From NCBI GenBank assembly GCA_903813345.2, contig CAIIXF020000011.1, positions 34,152,166-34,216,165 on the forward strand: a stretch of DNA of 64,000 bases. Reading direction: 5' to 3'. The translations under genes were made by a program, and so were the position numbers. Positions 12,001 to 27,000 of this stretch are shown here, piece after piece. This DNA is from Owenia fusiformis (Eukaryota; Annelida; Polychaeta; Sabellida; Oweniidae). How positions within the stretch are numbered: the stretch's first letter is position 1; each line of letters opens with the position of its first letter. Below the pieces are notes generated by a model that saw nothing but the letters and a program-made list of their open reading frames with translations, had not been told where the DNA came from and did no database searches.

Positions 12001-15000
12001 ATCCTCTGGCTATACCTGTTCCTATTTCAGCAGGAACTGTCATTGGTACATTTGGCTATGTAGATTCAGATGTTTGTGTGGTGAGTGCTGCGCCACATGA
12101 GCAGATTTATAGTGCTCAAAATTCTGACACTATATCTGATGAAGAGAGCACAGAATATGATAATATAACATTGGCTTCTGAAATACCTGCTCATTTGAGA
12201 GATCTCTTTCAAAACAGTTCGAAAGAACTTAATGAGGAGCAGAGATTAGAGCTCATGAGACTCTTGGTGAAAAATCAAGATGTTTTCTCTCGTAATGATA
12301 GAGACTTAGGATGTACTGATATTGTACTCCATCGTATAAACACAGGCGATGCTGACCCAGTAAGGCAAGTCTATAGAAGAATGCCTAAGGTCAAGCAAGA
12401 TGAAGTAGATCGCCAGGTGAATGATCTCCTTGATCGAGGAGTAATTGAGCCATCTGAGAGCCCATGGGCTTCTCCTGTAGTCCTTGTCAAAAAGAAGGAT
12501 GGTTCATGGCGTCTGTGCATTGATTATCGGAGGCTTAATTTGGTTACAAAGAAAGACGCATTTCCAATCCCTCGTATTGATGAAACACTCGAGAGGATGA
12601 ATGGAGCCTCCTGGTTTAGCACCATGGATTTAGCATCCGGGTATTGGCAACTTGCACTTGATCAAGAGGCAAAAGAGAAATCTGCTTTTGTAGTGAGAGG
12701 AGGACTGTATCAATGGGCTAATATGCCATTTGGTCTATGTAACGCTCCCTCCACTTTTGTGCGCCTCATGGAGCAAGTTCTTAAGGGCATGAGCAACTCA
12801 TTAGCGTATCTCGATGATGTAATTAGTTTTGCCTCTTCTTTTGATACAGCTATTGAGCGCCTACAATTGGTGTTTGACCGATTTAGAGCTGCCAATTTAA
12901 AATTGAAGCCCAACAAATGTGAGTTATTAAAAAGGAGTGTGAGGTTTTTGGGCCATGTGGTGTCGGAGAGAGGTATTGCTCCTGACCCTGAAAAGGTAGA
13001 TAAAATTGTTAATTGGCCCACACTCCGAACAGTGCATGAGACCCGACAGTTTCTAGGCCTAGCCTCTTACTATAGGAGACATGTCAGGGGTTTTGCCGAG
13101 GTGGCTGGGCCATTGCATCAGCTCACTCACAAAAATAGACAGAAATTTGAATGGTCAGAGGAATGTATTGAGTCTTTCCAGACTCTTAAAACATCCATAG
13201 CAAATGCGACCATTCTATCATATCCTCATGAGGAGGGTGAGTACATATTAGACACTGATGCAAGCGCAACCTCGATTGGTGCAGTACTCTCCCAAATTCA
13301 AGGAGGAGAGGAGCAGCCTTTGCATTTTGCAAGTAAGTGTCTTTCTCGACATGAGCGCAATTATTGCACTACTAAGCGAGAGCTTCTTGCTGTTGTGAAT
13401 TACCTGAAATATTTCCGACAGTATCTGTATGGAGTTAAGTTCAGGTTGCGAACAGATCATTCATCTCTTCGCTGGCTCACTAATTTTAAAGAGCCTGAAG
13501 GGCAATTGGCCCGATGGTTCGAGGTCATAGCAGAGTATGATTTTATCCTAGAGCACCGACCTGGGAAACGGCATTTGAACGCCGATGCTATGTCTCGTAT
13601 ACCCTGCAGGCAATGTGAAAGAGCGGAGCAGAAAGATGCTCTTAAAGAAGGCTCTCCATTTAATGAGTTTGTACAACCTGTATGTGGGTATCTCCGAGAT
13701 TATTCAGAGCAAAAGAGTAGCTCTGTTCATACTCAGGTTGAGATAGATAAAATCCCTGAGGAGAACTCGGAGGAGCCTCAAGGCTCAATACATAGTGTAG
13801 CCTTTATCCCTGAGTGGACATTATTTGATATTAGCGAAGCTCAATGCTTAGATCCTCATGTCAAGATCATATGGCATGCTTTGAAAAAGTCTCCTACTAG
13901 ACCCTCTTGGGAGATCATAAGCAATGGATCTGCAATAACAAAAACCTATTGGGCACAATGGGACCAGTTAATGATACAAAATGGTGTTTTGTGTCGAAAG
14001 TGGGAGAACACTGAGGGTACTAAATTTCACTTGCAGATTATAACTCCCAAAGTTTTACAGAAAACAGTCTTACATTTTGCTCACTCAACTGCGTCAGCAG
14101 GTCATTTTGGAGTGACAAAGACTTATGAGAAGACTCGGCTTAGATTTTACTGGCATGGTCAGCACAGTGATGTACGGTCTTTTTGCCGAGCCTGTAATAC
14201 ATGTGCTGCCAGAAAGAATCCTCCTAAGAAAAATAAAGCTCCATTACAACAATACATTGTTGGAGAGCCAATGGAGAGATTTGCCATTGATATACTTGGC
14301 CCTTTCCCTATCACCAGGAGAGGAAATAGATTTGTGTTAGTCTGTTCAGACTACTTCACAAAATGGCCAGAGGCTTTTCCAGTGCCCACTCAGGAGGCAA
14401 TTACGGTTGCCTCGAAGCTGGTGGAAGAAGTTTTCTCCAGATTTGGACTTCCCATGGAACTCCATAGTGATCAGGGGAGGAACTTCGAATCCAAGGTAAT
14501 GGCAGAGGTGTGCCGTATCTTTGGAGTAACAAAGACGCGCACTACTCCTTTCAACCCAAAAAGTGATGGGTTAGTTGAAAGGTTTAATAGAACCCTGCTT
14601 GATGGCATTTCTAAATTAATGGAGGATGATTCTGATCAATTAGATTGGGATTTAAAGATTCCTCTCATTCTCATGGCCTATAGAACAGCCGAGCAAGAGT
14701 CTACTGGCGAGACTCCAGCAAAAATGATGCTTGGCAGGGAACTACATATTCCTCTCGATGTTATTGTTGAGAGAGTCCCTGAGGAAAATGCCAAAGACCT
14801 GGATTACGTCTCCGATTTGAGAGAACGTTTATCTGAAATCCATGAGAATGCCAGAACTAAGTTGAAAATTAGCCATGAGAGACAACTTAGAAATTACAAC
14901 CGTCAGGTTGCTGGTAGGTGTTTTGAAAAAGGTGACGCTGTGTGGCTGAGAAACCACAAGCGCAAAAAGGGTATCACCCCAAAGTTGCAAACTAAATGGG

Positions 15001-18000
15001 TAGGTCCGATGAAAGTGATAAAACCAATATCTGATGTGACTTACCGTATTATTGATCCAAAAGGAGGAAAGCCTAAAGTGGTTCATTTTGATCATTTGAA
15101 AATATTTGAGGGTGAGCTCCCCGCCTCCTGGAGCAAAATTCAAGAGCCGGTGTCAAGAGCCAACTTAAAAGAGCTCGATGAGCATCCATTGTTAGAACTC
15201 TTGCAAACCTCAACGCTCCCAAAAATCAAAAATCCCCCTCCTCCTAAGGTGGAGGAAAGGAGCATGAAAAATGATGAATCACATAAATCAAAGCGAGTTA
15301 AAAGAGCACCCGAGCGTTTTGGGGATTACATCCTTGGTGTTCAAGATGATACTCGAGATTCATCTTCCTCATCATCTGAATTGACATGTTTTACTTTCAG
15401 GGGGCGTGGCAAGAAGCGTCGCTTTGATCATGATAGGAGGAGAGGGCCTAACTACTCCCAGTTTCCTCACAACTTTCCCCCATACTGGGCCATGCCACAA
15501 ATGCCACAAATGTCACCGATGCAGTTCATGAACCCTTACTGGACAAGTATTCGTCCAAGTGCTACTTCCACCTCTGCACCAGAGCATAAATCTGATGACC
15601 ACGAATCAGTTAGTGGCCAGTCTAATCTGTCACTGCCCGTGCCACAGCCCGAGGTACCATCGAGTACACCTTCAGCTCTTGTGAAGGTTGATCGAGAGTC
15701 TGATGAGGACTTACCTGATGCTCTCAATATACATGCTAGTAGCTCTGACATTGAGCGCAAGTGTCATCAGTGTTTCTTATGTCCCAAGACATTCACAACT
15801 AAATACAATATGTCACGCCACATTCAAAGGTCACATTCATCATCAGGAGCACCTAAAAGGAAAGACTCGAAGAAACCCAAAAAGAAACATGCTAAAGACA
15901 CTAGTGAAGAGCAGATAGACTCAGTAAAATCGAAAAGAGAGAACAAGAGATCTAATGTTGTGGATGATTCTGATAGTGACAATGACACTGTAATTCAAAA
16001 AGACCATAAAGTCCCATTGGGAAAAACATCAAACCACCACAAGGATATAAACAATGACATATATGAGGATGTATCTGCTCCAGAGAAGGAGTTAGGTGAG
16101 AACAATATGGATAATATGTATGAACTGGTCCAGAGACTTTATATTACCGCCAGTCAACCGGAAGTGAAGGAGCAACTGCAGAAGATTAAGTTGGCGTAAT
16201 GATAAACATTTGGTGTTTTTGATGTATTCTCATGAGAAAAAGTAGATTTCTCATTTTGTTGACATAATTTGAACATTTATACTGTATTTTGGAGTACTTT
16301 ATGATTTGTCACTCTTTTATCCTGCTTGTGAGAACTTTTTCATAAACTTTTTCTCTAATGAGAATACATTTTAAATATGAGGAAGTTTATAAGAGAACAT
16401 TTGAGCAGTTATTGAGTGATGATCGTTTGCCATTTTATATTTATCTTCTTAAAGTAAGTTGTTCTGGAGAGTTTGGAGGATGCTCATTAGTAAATTGAGG
16501 AGGAGCATTCTATTATGATGTTTTTGATATGAAACTTTTACTTGCTCTTGAGAAATTTTTAGTTATTTTCTTAGATTATGAGTTTCTCCTCATTCTCCTC
16601 AATTGTATTTTTGGAGTGGTTTGAGTAGAAAATGAGAAAAATATTTTCATTCATTTACTTTTGATGATTTGTTGCCTATTACTTTGTGAGCATGTATTTT
16701 TCATAAGTTTTTGGAAAATGCTCATGAGCATATTTGATAAAAGCATTTGGATTGTAACAATTTACCTTCTCCTCTTGATATTAGGAGTAAAACTCATGAA
16801 ACTTCTCATTCTCCTCATTTTGAGAAAATATTTTCCTCAATTATATTTTGGAGTTATTTTAGTTTTGGAGAATACTCACAAGTATATATGATGAGGAGAA
16901 TTTTCATTGAAACATTTTTATATGAAACTTACCTGCTCTTCATTTTCCTCATTAATTTATATTTGGAGTAGTTTAAGAGGAAAATGAAACAAAACATTTT
17001 CCTCATTTATATTTTGGAGTTATTTTAGTTTGGAGCATACTCAATGAGTAAGAAAGATAATTAATGTTCCATTGTTGTAATGAAAGATAACTCTGTTCAT
17101 GGAACTGAAGAGTAACATTTACATGTGCCTCATATAACTGAAGTTTTGTTGAGAAGTTTTCGCACTTAGAGTAATGTGTTTTTATCTGCTCATTTTGGAG
17201 AAAATATTTTCCTCATAATGTGTTCATGAAAAATGATAAAATATGAGAAAATTATTCTCCTCTTGAGCTCATTTTAGTTAATAGTGTTCTATGTAAGAGT
17301 GTAAGCCATGATGACTTCAGTAAATATTTGTATTTGTTTAAGGAGAACAGTTTTGGTAAAATCTTTGTGTTCTCCAGAGTATAAGGTGGGCTCAGCTCAA
17401 TGAGCAACTACCTTGTAACATAATATTTTCAGAGTTTCTCCTTTTTGTCTTATCTGCTCATCAGAGTTCAACTTGAGTAAATTTTCCAATTCTCATTGAT
17501 GTTCTATCTACTCATCGTAGCTTAACTTGAGTAAATTTTGGAAAACTTCTGAAATAGTTATATTGAGATTAAAGTAAAGGATAATCTGCTCTTTGCTCAT
17601 TTGTAAAACTTAAGATATTTTTGCTCTTGAGGAAAACTTGTATAGCTGAGTTAAGAGTTACTCATTTTTGCAAATTGATAAAAATTGTTTTCCGCCTGCT
17701 CCTCTTTGTGTAACCATGCATGTATGAGGACATACATATTTCTTAAGCTGGGGGATGTGTGACGGGAGCACAATTTTTATATTTATTTATTTTCATTAAT
17801 TAATTTCATGCTTATTTCTCATATTTTTCATGGAACATTTGACATCGTTAAAAAGAACAGTCTTTTGCCAATATTGTAGTTTTTATTTTATGCAAAAATG
17901 TGTTATAGTTTTTGTGTAATATCACTTTAAATAACTAGTGTAAATAGACATGTTTACTGAGTTACCGGCCGACGCGCCATGAATTATTGTAATTTTCAGT

Positions 18001-21000
18001 TTACTCATGTTTTGTTTGGGTAAATAGCAAGATAACTACAAATTCATTAATTCTGGGATTTATTTGTTAAAACAAGGTTGAATTGCTCTTTTTAACAGTT
18101 TTTATTTCATTTAAATTGATGTAATATTTCTTGAGATATCGCCATTTGAAAACATGTATTTTTAGTGAAGTTTTATATTTCTTACGGCATTTAGCCCGAC
18201 AATTTCACAAACTTTCTCACATAACAATTTGATTGACAGCTCGCTGTAGGTTTATTAAATCTTTGATCTGACAGATATTTTGACAATGTAGCGAGCAATT
18301 AAACCCGTTGTTATGGTAGCCTTTCCATATATGGAAAGTTATGTTCCGTTATTTTAATGTTCTCACAATCGTTCTCCGGGACGATCAGTCTCAAGTTGTA
18401 TCTGAAAGTGATAATACGTATACGAATATTTCGGTATCTGATCAAGTTTTACATAAGATTTGGATTTTAAAGGCTTTGGATTATAATTACGATCATTTGT
18501 AACTGGATTTACTAGTATTGGATTTATAATTGGATTTATACTTCGATTACATTCACAGAAATCATCATGTCTTACCAGCCTACAAGGTAAATAAAGTTTA
18601 TTGTTTATTGTTATAAAGTTTAGTTCATTTCTTTTGTCCAGTTATTTCAATCTCATCAATTAGTAAATTACTCCATCCATTAGAGCGATACAAAATCCTT
18701 TCATACACAAGACGAAGCCACAACATCATCTTTCCAGTGCCTTATTTTTAATTAACGGGGTTTCCGCTCGGCCCATTCTTTCCAGTATTTATTATTTTGA
18801 CCATATTGATTTCATACTGGTGAAAAACATTTCATTTTAAATAACTCCCGCCACAGATGAAAGTACTTCCATAAAATGTCTTTATGAATTAAAGAACCAA
18901 TTAAATTGCTGGATTTAATGCACATGCGCTAAAAACTGAACCAAAATATGGAATCTCGCACAGATTGCCTCTAGCATGTCTAGTGGGATTTTTTAAAAAT
19001 CGTTTTTATAAAATGCCGATACGGTAAAATTCCGAACGGCGAAAAAAAACGAACACATTCCGTTCAGTCTTTGCACGCAATTGCTGTTTATGTCACGCAT
19101 TTGGTCCAAAATATGTGTATAAATCACGCATTTGTTTCAAAAATATTTGCACCTACCCCCTCCTCTCCCGACTCAGATATCATTATATTCCCATACCAAA
19201 ATGTCAAATTTGGATGTGTTCCCATACCAACCAATATAGTGCCCAAAAGCCATACCAAATGCCCAAATATGAGACCAATGCCATACCAATGCTACGTATG
19301 TCTGTTCCGAAGAAGAATATTTCTCGGGGAAAAAAGCTAATATTTAAGGTAGTTTAGAAAATACAACACCAAGAAAATGCATGCTGGTGGCTCCCAAAGG
19401 GTATACACATTTTTCACCAAGTGCTTTTTTCATCTCCAATCAAATTGCAGGATTCGATCACGTGAACAATCATGGGCACATGCTCGCTCAGTGCTGCGCA
19501 TGCGCAGAGTTAAATTTGAAATCGTGGGAATGGCGTTTACATCAGTTCAACATCGTCATTTCAAACCTACGGTAATACTATTGAAGTTACTCGATCCATA
19601 CTTGTAGAGAATACTCATAAAACTACAGTGAACATTTGGAGATCCATTTCAACGGCAAATTGAGGCCTGTTTATAAAATTTGTTTTAGAACGTGCTAATA
19701 TGATAGGGCATCTTTGGGGAATCTCCCCCCCGGCCGACACGGTAAAATACCGAACGGCGAAAAAAGCGAACGCATTCCGTTCGGTCTTTGCACGCGATTG
19801 CTGTTTATGTCACGCATTTGGTACAAAATACGTGTATATATCACTCATTTCTTTCGAAAATATTCACATCTACCCCCCCCCCCCCCATTGACGGATTTGA
19901 ACAGCGAGCGCTAACGAGCTGGAAAAATGGTGTACAAAATCTGCCAGTGTTCACTGAAGCTGTGCAAAGTTTGAAGGAAGGTGTTCAACATTTGGAAGTC
20001 ACTCATGTTAGATGGTGCCAAGTTGACAGCCCTGTATACCCTATGGGAGTAGAAGTTCTGCTCGATAGCCGATTTTCAAAATGGCTGCTCATTTCAAAAT
20101 TGCGGCCATTTTAGTGACGATTTTAGTACAGTATATAAAACTGTAATAGCAATGAGTTTTAAAAGTAAAAAAGTTATATAGCACATTAATTAAGCTGGAC
20201 ATGTAGATATTTAAGAAACACATGGCAGCCATCTTGAAAAATGGCGGCTTTTACACACAATTTTACAATTTTGTGTTCAGATATACAGGTTTTACTGTAC
20301 TACAATTGTTTTCAATCTTATGGAGGAAAGTGTACATCATTCCAGAGAAATGACAGATGCACTGTATGTACAGTGGCCTACTATTAAACGTGCGTGATCA
20401 AAGACTCGACAAGATGCGCAAAATTCAAATATTTTGTAACGGTTACTTTAAAAGATTTATTTGTGTTTATATTACAGGCTACTGGTGATTCAATTAGGTT
20501 TTGTAGGCACAAGAACACCCATATGCTTTGAGAAATATATATTAGTTTGACCATTTTTCGTATATGTTATTGATTTTACGATTTAAAGATATAAATGCGA
20601 TACAATATGTGTTATTTTATTTAAAAAGCTTTAAAATATCAAAAACAATAGAACATTTTTACTCTCTTTTATTTTTTATACTTAGGTAGGGTCTTGGACT
20701 TCCATTTGACCATGATGAAAATTCACGTTTCCTATACAATAACATGGAAAAAATATTTTAACACAGAAACGAATGGATCAGCCAATAGCGTGAGTTTCAA
20801 CAAACCATACACCCATATCTATATGCTTTTCAAGAGAAGAAAATGGGGATCTCGCAAAATGTATGTCCAAACTGATTCAGTCAATTAAATGGTCACTGTG
20901 TGTGTGTTCATTTTGTTTCTCTGCCTAGATTTGAATACATTACCATTAAATGATATATACACTGAACCTCTAGAACCTGCTAAGTGAAACACCTCTTGAA

Positions 21001-24000
21001 GCGTAACACCTTACAAGTGGAACCGTTTTTTAAGTTCCATTTTAGTTCATTTATTTTACGCCTCTGATCCCAAGGTATGAGAACTATACACCTTGGCATC
21101 CAAGACGATTGTCGAATTGTAATGTAATTGTAATTGTAATAAAATATAAAATATAAATTGTATATTATCTATTTCATTGGGAAGTTAAATCATTCTTTTG
21201 CAGCAAGGTATCAGTAAGTAATGTAATGACGTAATAACCTTCAGTAGATGCCAGTAGTCAGTTCCCAGTTTCACCACGAGGTGGCTAACTTGGGTCATAT
21301 ATAAATGACAGGTATAAGGGAAAACTCCTCTAAGGTTCAATATTCAGTAGATTTATTGATCAATTTTCAACTAAGGTCTATAAGTGATTAGCTTGAGAAT
21401 TTTAGAATTGTATGTAATCGAATGCAAAATAAACGACCAGTGGGCGTTTTTAGAGGAACTCTACAAAATGTGAAAGAAAAACCATGCTATTATCTCTAAT
21501 GACAGAGTTATGTGGATCGATGGGACCGAGTAAAAGTTTAGGCTTTGCTCATAGGGGTATCATCTCAGATTCACTGGTGGACACTATTGGAGAATGAGAG
21601 TCTATTGCAATTTCAGAATCATTTATTGTCATTTCATTACTAATTGATATTCTCGTTCTATTGCAATTTCATTGGTAATTTTATTTGATTTTGTAGCAGT
21701 TGTTGAATCAGAGATTCTGGATGATTTCATTCGATTATTGTCAATCACTGAAATTGTCATGAATTCATCACTTTCTACAAGTATGTGTTTATTTATTGAT
21801 TTCACTTCATTTGGTATTATTCCAGAGAAATTTCTTGTTATCATTCTAGATTTGCCTCTATTTTCAGTAATCTTTCTCATCTTCATCTCTTCTTCTTCAT
21901 GATGTTCTACAAGGTGGTTTATAATGATTTGAAATTTAGGAGTTCGTAATGAAGGACAGTAAAATCATGTAAACCCAACCACTCTGAAATGCAAAGAACA
22001 TATCATTAGAATCCACATGGTAAAATCACCCACTTGGCTGATCATAAATTGTTTTCATAACATCCTTCTTACTCGATACTGAAGGGGAGTTGGAACGTCT
22101 GATATGCATGTAATGTTAAGTATTATGTATATTTACCATAAGCATGTTGGTTTTGTGGTTTTGGTAATCTAAAAACAGAAAATTTGGTGAAATATACATT
22201 TTCATTCGGCGGGTTTTTGATTTTGCTTCATTTATTAACTCAGTTCAGGTATTTCGGTTTAACCAATCACTGAATCCTGTTACCAAATGAATCTTGAGTC
22301 TCTTATACAGCATATGGAATACCATCTGTAGGTAAAATGACATTAAGGTGGTAAAGAGAAGAGAAACAAACATACCTTTCCTCCGACATTTCGAATTTTG
22401 CGCATCTTGTCGAGTCTTTGATCACGCACTTTTAATAGTAGGCGATCACTGTACATACAGTGAGGTGACACACTGTTATGGGAACTGGTCATATCAGATG
22501 TTCCCACGCTTTTCGTCCAGAAGAGGTCATTTCCCAGGATTATAGATGAACCCTTGGCCAATCAATGATATAGTTTACATAAGAGAAGTATGGGCTGTAT
22601 GAATTCTGGGATATTCCTGTTTTGTTGAGACAGGTGAGAATAAAATTAACCCTTTGCAAATTTGATCAATACTGCCTCAAAGAGGCACTATGACATAGGA
22701 AAGCACAATCAACACCCCTCTGGACTTTTTTGCATGTTGAGGTTCACCACATATATACCAATCTACTTACCAAAGAAAAAGTCCCAAATCCCCCTCTTTC
22801 AGTGCTAATTTTGCGATTGTGCTGGCCGATCTAATTATTTTCGAAGAAATTAATTCAATCTGAAGTTTGAATATACCGGGAAAGTCCTCCTGTTATCTGA
22901 TTGGTCGTTGAATTTGTTTATCATAAACCTGATTGGCTGTCTGTTTCAAGGCACTTGTGGGCGCTTGTGTAACTCAATGGGGATTCCCCTCGCTAGTCGA
23001 GGAATCGATTGTGTTTAATTCAGGAGTTTAGTTGTTCTGTTGATTATTTCCGATATTTCGGCAATAATATACCCAAAACTTATTCTCAAGATATATCCAT
23101 GGTATGTGAGATATTATATGAGCAATAACAATAGGACATCATTGATTGTCTGGGGGAGACACCTATGGCATAATGCATCTTTAAGATTTATATTTGAATT
23201 CGATAATAACATTTAAAAATTAAATGTGTAGTAGTAATACTCTAGTACCTCTTATTGATTAATGTATAATATTACAACATACATAATGATGTAGGCAATT
23301 TGTTTCATAAAAATCTAAAAGTAAAATTCATAATTGAAATTTACCCTCTGGGAGCCCCAAAATTTTAGAAAATGCATTTTCTTGGTGATGTATTTTCTAA
23401 ACTACCAATATTTAAACTGAAGAAGGTCCCAAGAAGAAGGCAATCTCAAACGTTCCAAAACAACCTTGAATAAAAAAAAATCTGTAAAATTACTAGACCA
23501 ATGCTATACCACAAGTGTGAGATATTTTCCATGACCATTTCCATGACCATTCTCATAACGCAATTTTTCAGGCGAGTATGGTCCACTCATTAATGGCGGC
23601 ATATGGTTTGATAGAAAACCTCAAGATGGAAGCCCCAAAGATGGCCACCACTGAACAGTTAGCGACCTTTCACTCTCCCGATTACATCACAATGGTACAA
23701 CAACTGAGTCTCAGAGATGACGATGAGAAATACACAGAAGAAGCTGAACAATATGGATTAAGTAAGAAAATTCCTTGTTTGAAATGGATTATTTTTGAAT
23801 GGCTCCAGAAAGTATAGCACCGTTTTTTTAGTCAGTCTTGAAAACTTGTGTGTATCAGAAATTCTAATTCAGATGCAATTTGAGTTTCATCTGAGTCATG
23901 GTAATTTAAAGTTAATTTTAATGCAATTTTTAAACTGATTTTCAGGGTAATTAGAGTGTAACAGTAACTTTCACCTTCAATGTGATCTTCTGTCTCAAAT

Positions 24001-27000
24001 GACTATTTAAAAATGAGTGATTGAATAAACAAAATATAAATAAGAACTTACAAAGTGTATTAAATAACTTCCAATTAAAAAAAATATTGTTGATGGTTAT
24101 TCAATTTTAGTGTTGAATTTCAGCCTATGAATGTCCAGTTTCAAGGAATACATTTAACTATGCTGCATTGGTGGCAGGTGCTTCTATACAAGCTGCCCAA
24201 CAGCTAATAGATGGCACCTCTAGAATAGGAATCAATTGGTATGGTGGTTGGCATCATGCAAAAAGGTGAGTTGGAGGATGTAGCCAGGTTAAAAAGGTGA
24301 GGCAAATGTAAATAGGTGAGGCAAAGTTGAATAGTTGAGGCAAATGTGAATAGATGAGGTAAATATTAAGAGATGAGGCAAAAAGGGTCTAATAGAGGCG
24401 AATTAGAGCCTTTGGACTTCATTTCCAATTTTACTTCTCTGTTGGTTGGCGTTCAGAGTTCAGCATCTGTAATAATTTGCAATGACTTACAGGATGGTGA
24501 GACATACATACATCTTGTTTTCAAAATTCCAGGAAAAGTGCAAATCTGTTCAACTTGAAATATCTAGGATGTTTGGTAAATTACTAAGTGGTCATTTAAA
24601 ATTTTCAATAAAAAGTGTGATATTCATTACTGTATGTCTTTTTTTCAAGGGATGAGGCATCTGGGTTCTGTTACTTCAATGATGCTGTTCTGGCCATCTT
24701 TAAGCTGCGTGAGAAATATGACAGAGTACTTTATGTGGACCTCGACTTGCATCATGGGGATGGTGAGTTTAAGACTGATTTTTGGCCCATATTTCTGGCC
24801 ATTGCCAAAGGCCTCAATTATCATGCAATTTTGGTCTTTCAACAATGAACAGAATTACATTTTCAGTCATATCACGCCTAACCATCAACGACGTACAGTG
24901 ACAAAATATATGGGTGTATTTTATGTTTAATTTCATGTGCATGCTCTTGGCAAAACTTTCTAATTACGCTAGCAGATTCTCAAGCAGAGCATGAGTTTTT
25001 TCTAGGAAAAGTTAAAAGTCTTGCCAAGGGCATGCACATGAAATACTTAATCATATACCTTAGATAAATCTTTTAAAACCTACATCACAATTTTTGCTTC
25101 AAACATGACAACGTACAGCCAGATATTTTGTCACAGTATGTTGTCGATGGTTGGGCGTACAGATTGCACCATAAATCATAGAATCAAGATCTTTGTTACA
25201 TCTGTTTGTATTTATTATGAAATTAAGTGGTCATTCATACGCGATTATTGACCAGTAAATCAATCAATCAATTCGAGTTATTGTGACGTCACATATCATA
25301 TTAGAATGAGTATTACACATGTACATGTTATCATTTTTTGTTGTCATGTACATGTTGTGATATTTTACATTTTTTGAAATTTTTATGTTTTATTTTTTCA
25401 AATTGAAATAACTATTGAAATATTTGAATTGCATCTTGATGTTTCTACATACACTGTATCATGAAACGTTCATACATTGTGATATTTCTATTTTCTACAC
25501 TCTTACATGTTATTATGAAATATTGACGTATTATGATATTTTATTCACAATTTGATATTCAAATTGATATTTCAACATGTATCAATATTCCCAATTGAAT
25601 TAATATTTCTATATTTAGGTGTTGAGGATGCGTTTTGTGCCACTTCTAAAGTGATGACAGTATCATTCCATAAGTTTTCTCCAGGATTCTTTCCAGGTAA
25701 GCACACACGACATTGTGATAAAATGAGGCTTATTCTATATGTAACCAACTTTCAGTTTGCTATATTGATGCAACAGTACGGAGGCATTAAAATAATCAAA
25801 TGTAAGCAGTTCAACAATGTTACTGTTAAATGATTACATTTAACATTCTCATATACAGTAAAACATATCTTAGTGAACACTTCTCTTTAGTGAACACCTG
25901 TGTTTAGTGAACACTACTTCAGGTTTTATTGTATGTACAAACAATTTAATATTTAGATGCATGAAGTATTCTTTATTTCTAAAACTAAAAATAAAACTAA
26001 AAATATTCATATTTAAGTCATGAAAACAATTAGCACATTTTATTTCTAGATATTCTCATATACAGGTTTTATTCTATACATACAGTATAAGATTTAAATT
26101 ATAACTCCAATTTTCTATCTAATTTGCCCATAGGAACTGGAGATGTGACACATGTAGGACTTGGAAAAGGCAAATTCTATTCTGTCAATGTTCCACTTAG
26201 AGAAGGCATCCATGACAAACAGTTTATATCACTAGTAACACAGTAAGTACAGTTTTTATTTCACCACCACCAGAAGTGGTGACATATTGCTATAGTCTCC
26301 AACTTTTTTTTGGACAGCAATCAGCATTTGGCGGTTGGTGTTCAGCATCTTTGACAAATTCTTTTCTTTTTATAACTTACAAGGTGGTGACATTTTGTCA
26401 TGTTAATGCCTTGTATGTTAATGAAAGGGTGTAGCGTTAACAATCTTAATTTTGGGGTGATATACTTTTCAAAGAAAACTATTGCAAATGCATTATGCTA
26501 TATTTTAAATGTTAATCTCAATAACCCCCTCCCCCTTACCCTCCCTTCCATCCCCCACAAAATGCAAAAACGTAAAGGTACTAAAAGAATTACTGAAATG
26601 AAGATGATCATGAAATAACAATATACATTGGAATTGTAGGGTACTATCAGAGGTCAAATCAGCCTACAAACCCCAGGCAGTTGTATGTCAATGTGGGGCA
26701 GATGGCCTAACAAGGGACCCAATGTCGTCATTCAACCTCACATTAAAATCCCTTGGAGAGAGCGTCAAGGGAATCTTGGCTTGGGATCTTCCCACTTTAC
26801 TTCTAGGTGGAGGTATGATTATTTTAGTTAGACCACTGTAAATATATTGTTTGTTTATGATTAAGCCTCAATGCTGCAACTTAAATATTTGTTTAAATGG
26901 TCAATTATTAATTCCTTTGGTCACAATTATTTGCTCAATTTCTCATAATTTTCATTCATTTAGAGATACATTTCTCGATAAAAATAATTCAAACCCTTGT

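Larger units (their letters stand above)
6320..18855 (+). mobile_element. Gypsy-1: intact-looking Ty3/Gypsy LTR retrotransposon, 12.5 kb
   Basis: Two 1,098-bp LTRs (6320-7417, 17758-18855) start TGTGACGGGAG and end CTCCCGCCACA, and the element is flanked by GATG (6316-6319 and 18856-18859). The order is LTR, primer-binding region, a 1.34-kb structured leader, one uninterrupted gag-pol ORF of 2,479 codons, a 1.56-kb non-coding 3' region, a purine-rich tract and LTR. The LTRs are the same length and I found no difference in the parts I compared, so the insertion is recent. It lies in HDAC8 intron 1 in the sense orientation. No env-like gene is present. Confidence 0.95.
18856..23571. other. distal part of HDAC8 intron 1: dispersed repeats, no gene
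   Basis: No convincing gene is seen. It holds two TCACGCAT-type repeat copies (19019-19172, 19735-19885) and an ATGGCGGC-type repeat fragment (20030-20260). It also holds two inverted-repeat pairs: 19320-19400 with 23343-23440, and 20345-20430 with 22385-22465. Short open frames here lack family features. Confidence 0.6.

Noticed and set aside
11950-12090. dUTPase domain in the protease-RT linker of Gypsy-1
   Set aside because: The segment is beta-rich and loosely similar, but no dUTPase catalytic motif is visible; similar linkers occur in other Ty3/Gypsy elements.
16200-17744. env gene for Gypsy-1
   Set aside because: No long frame, signal peptide or membrane segment; only short AT-rich repeat-like frames.
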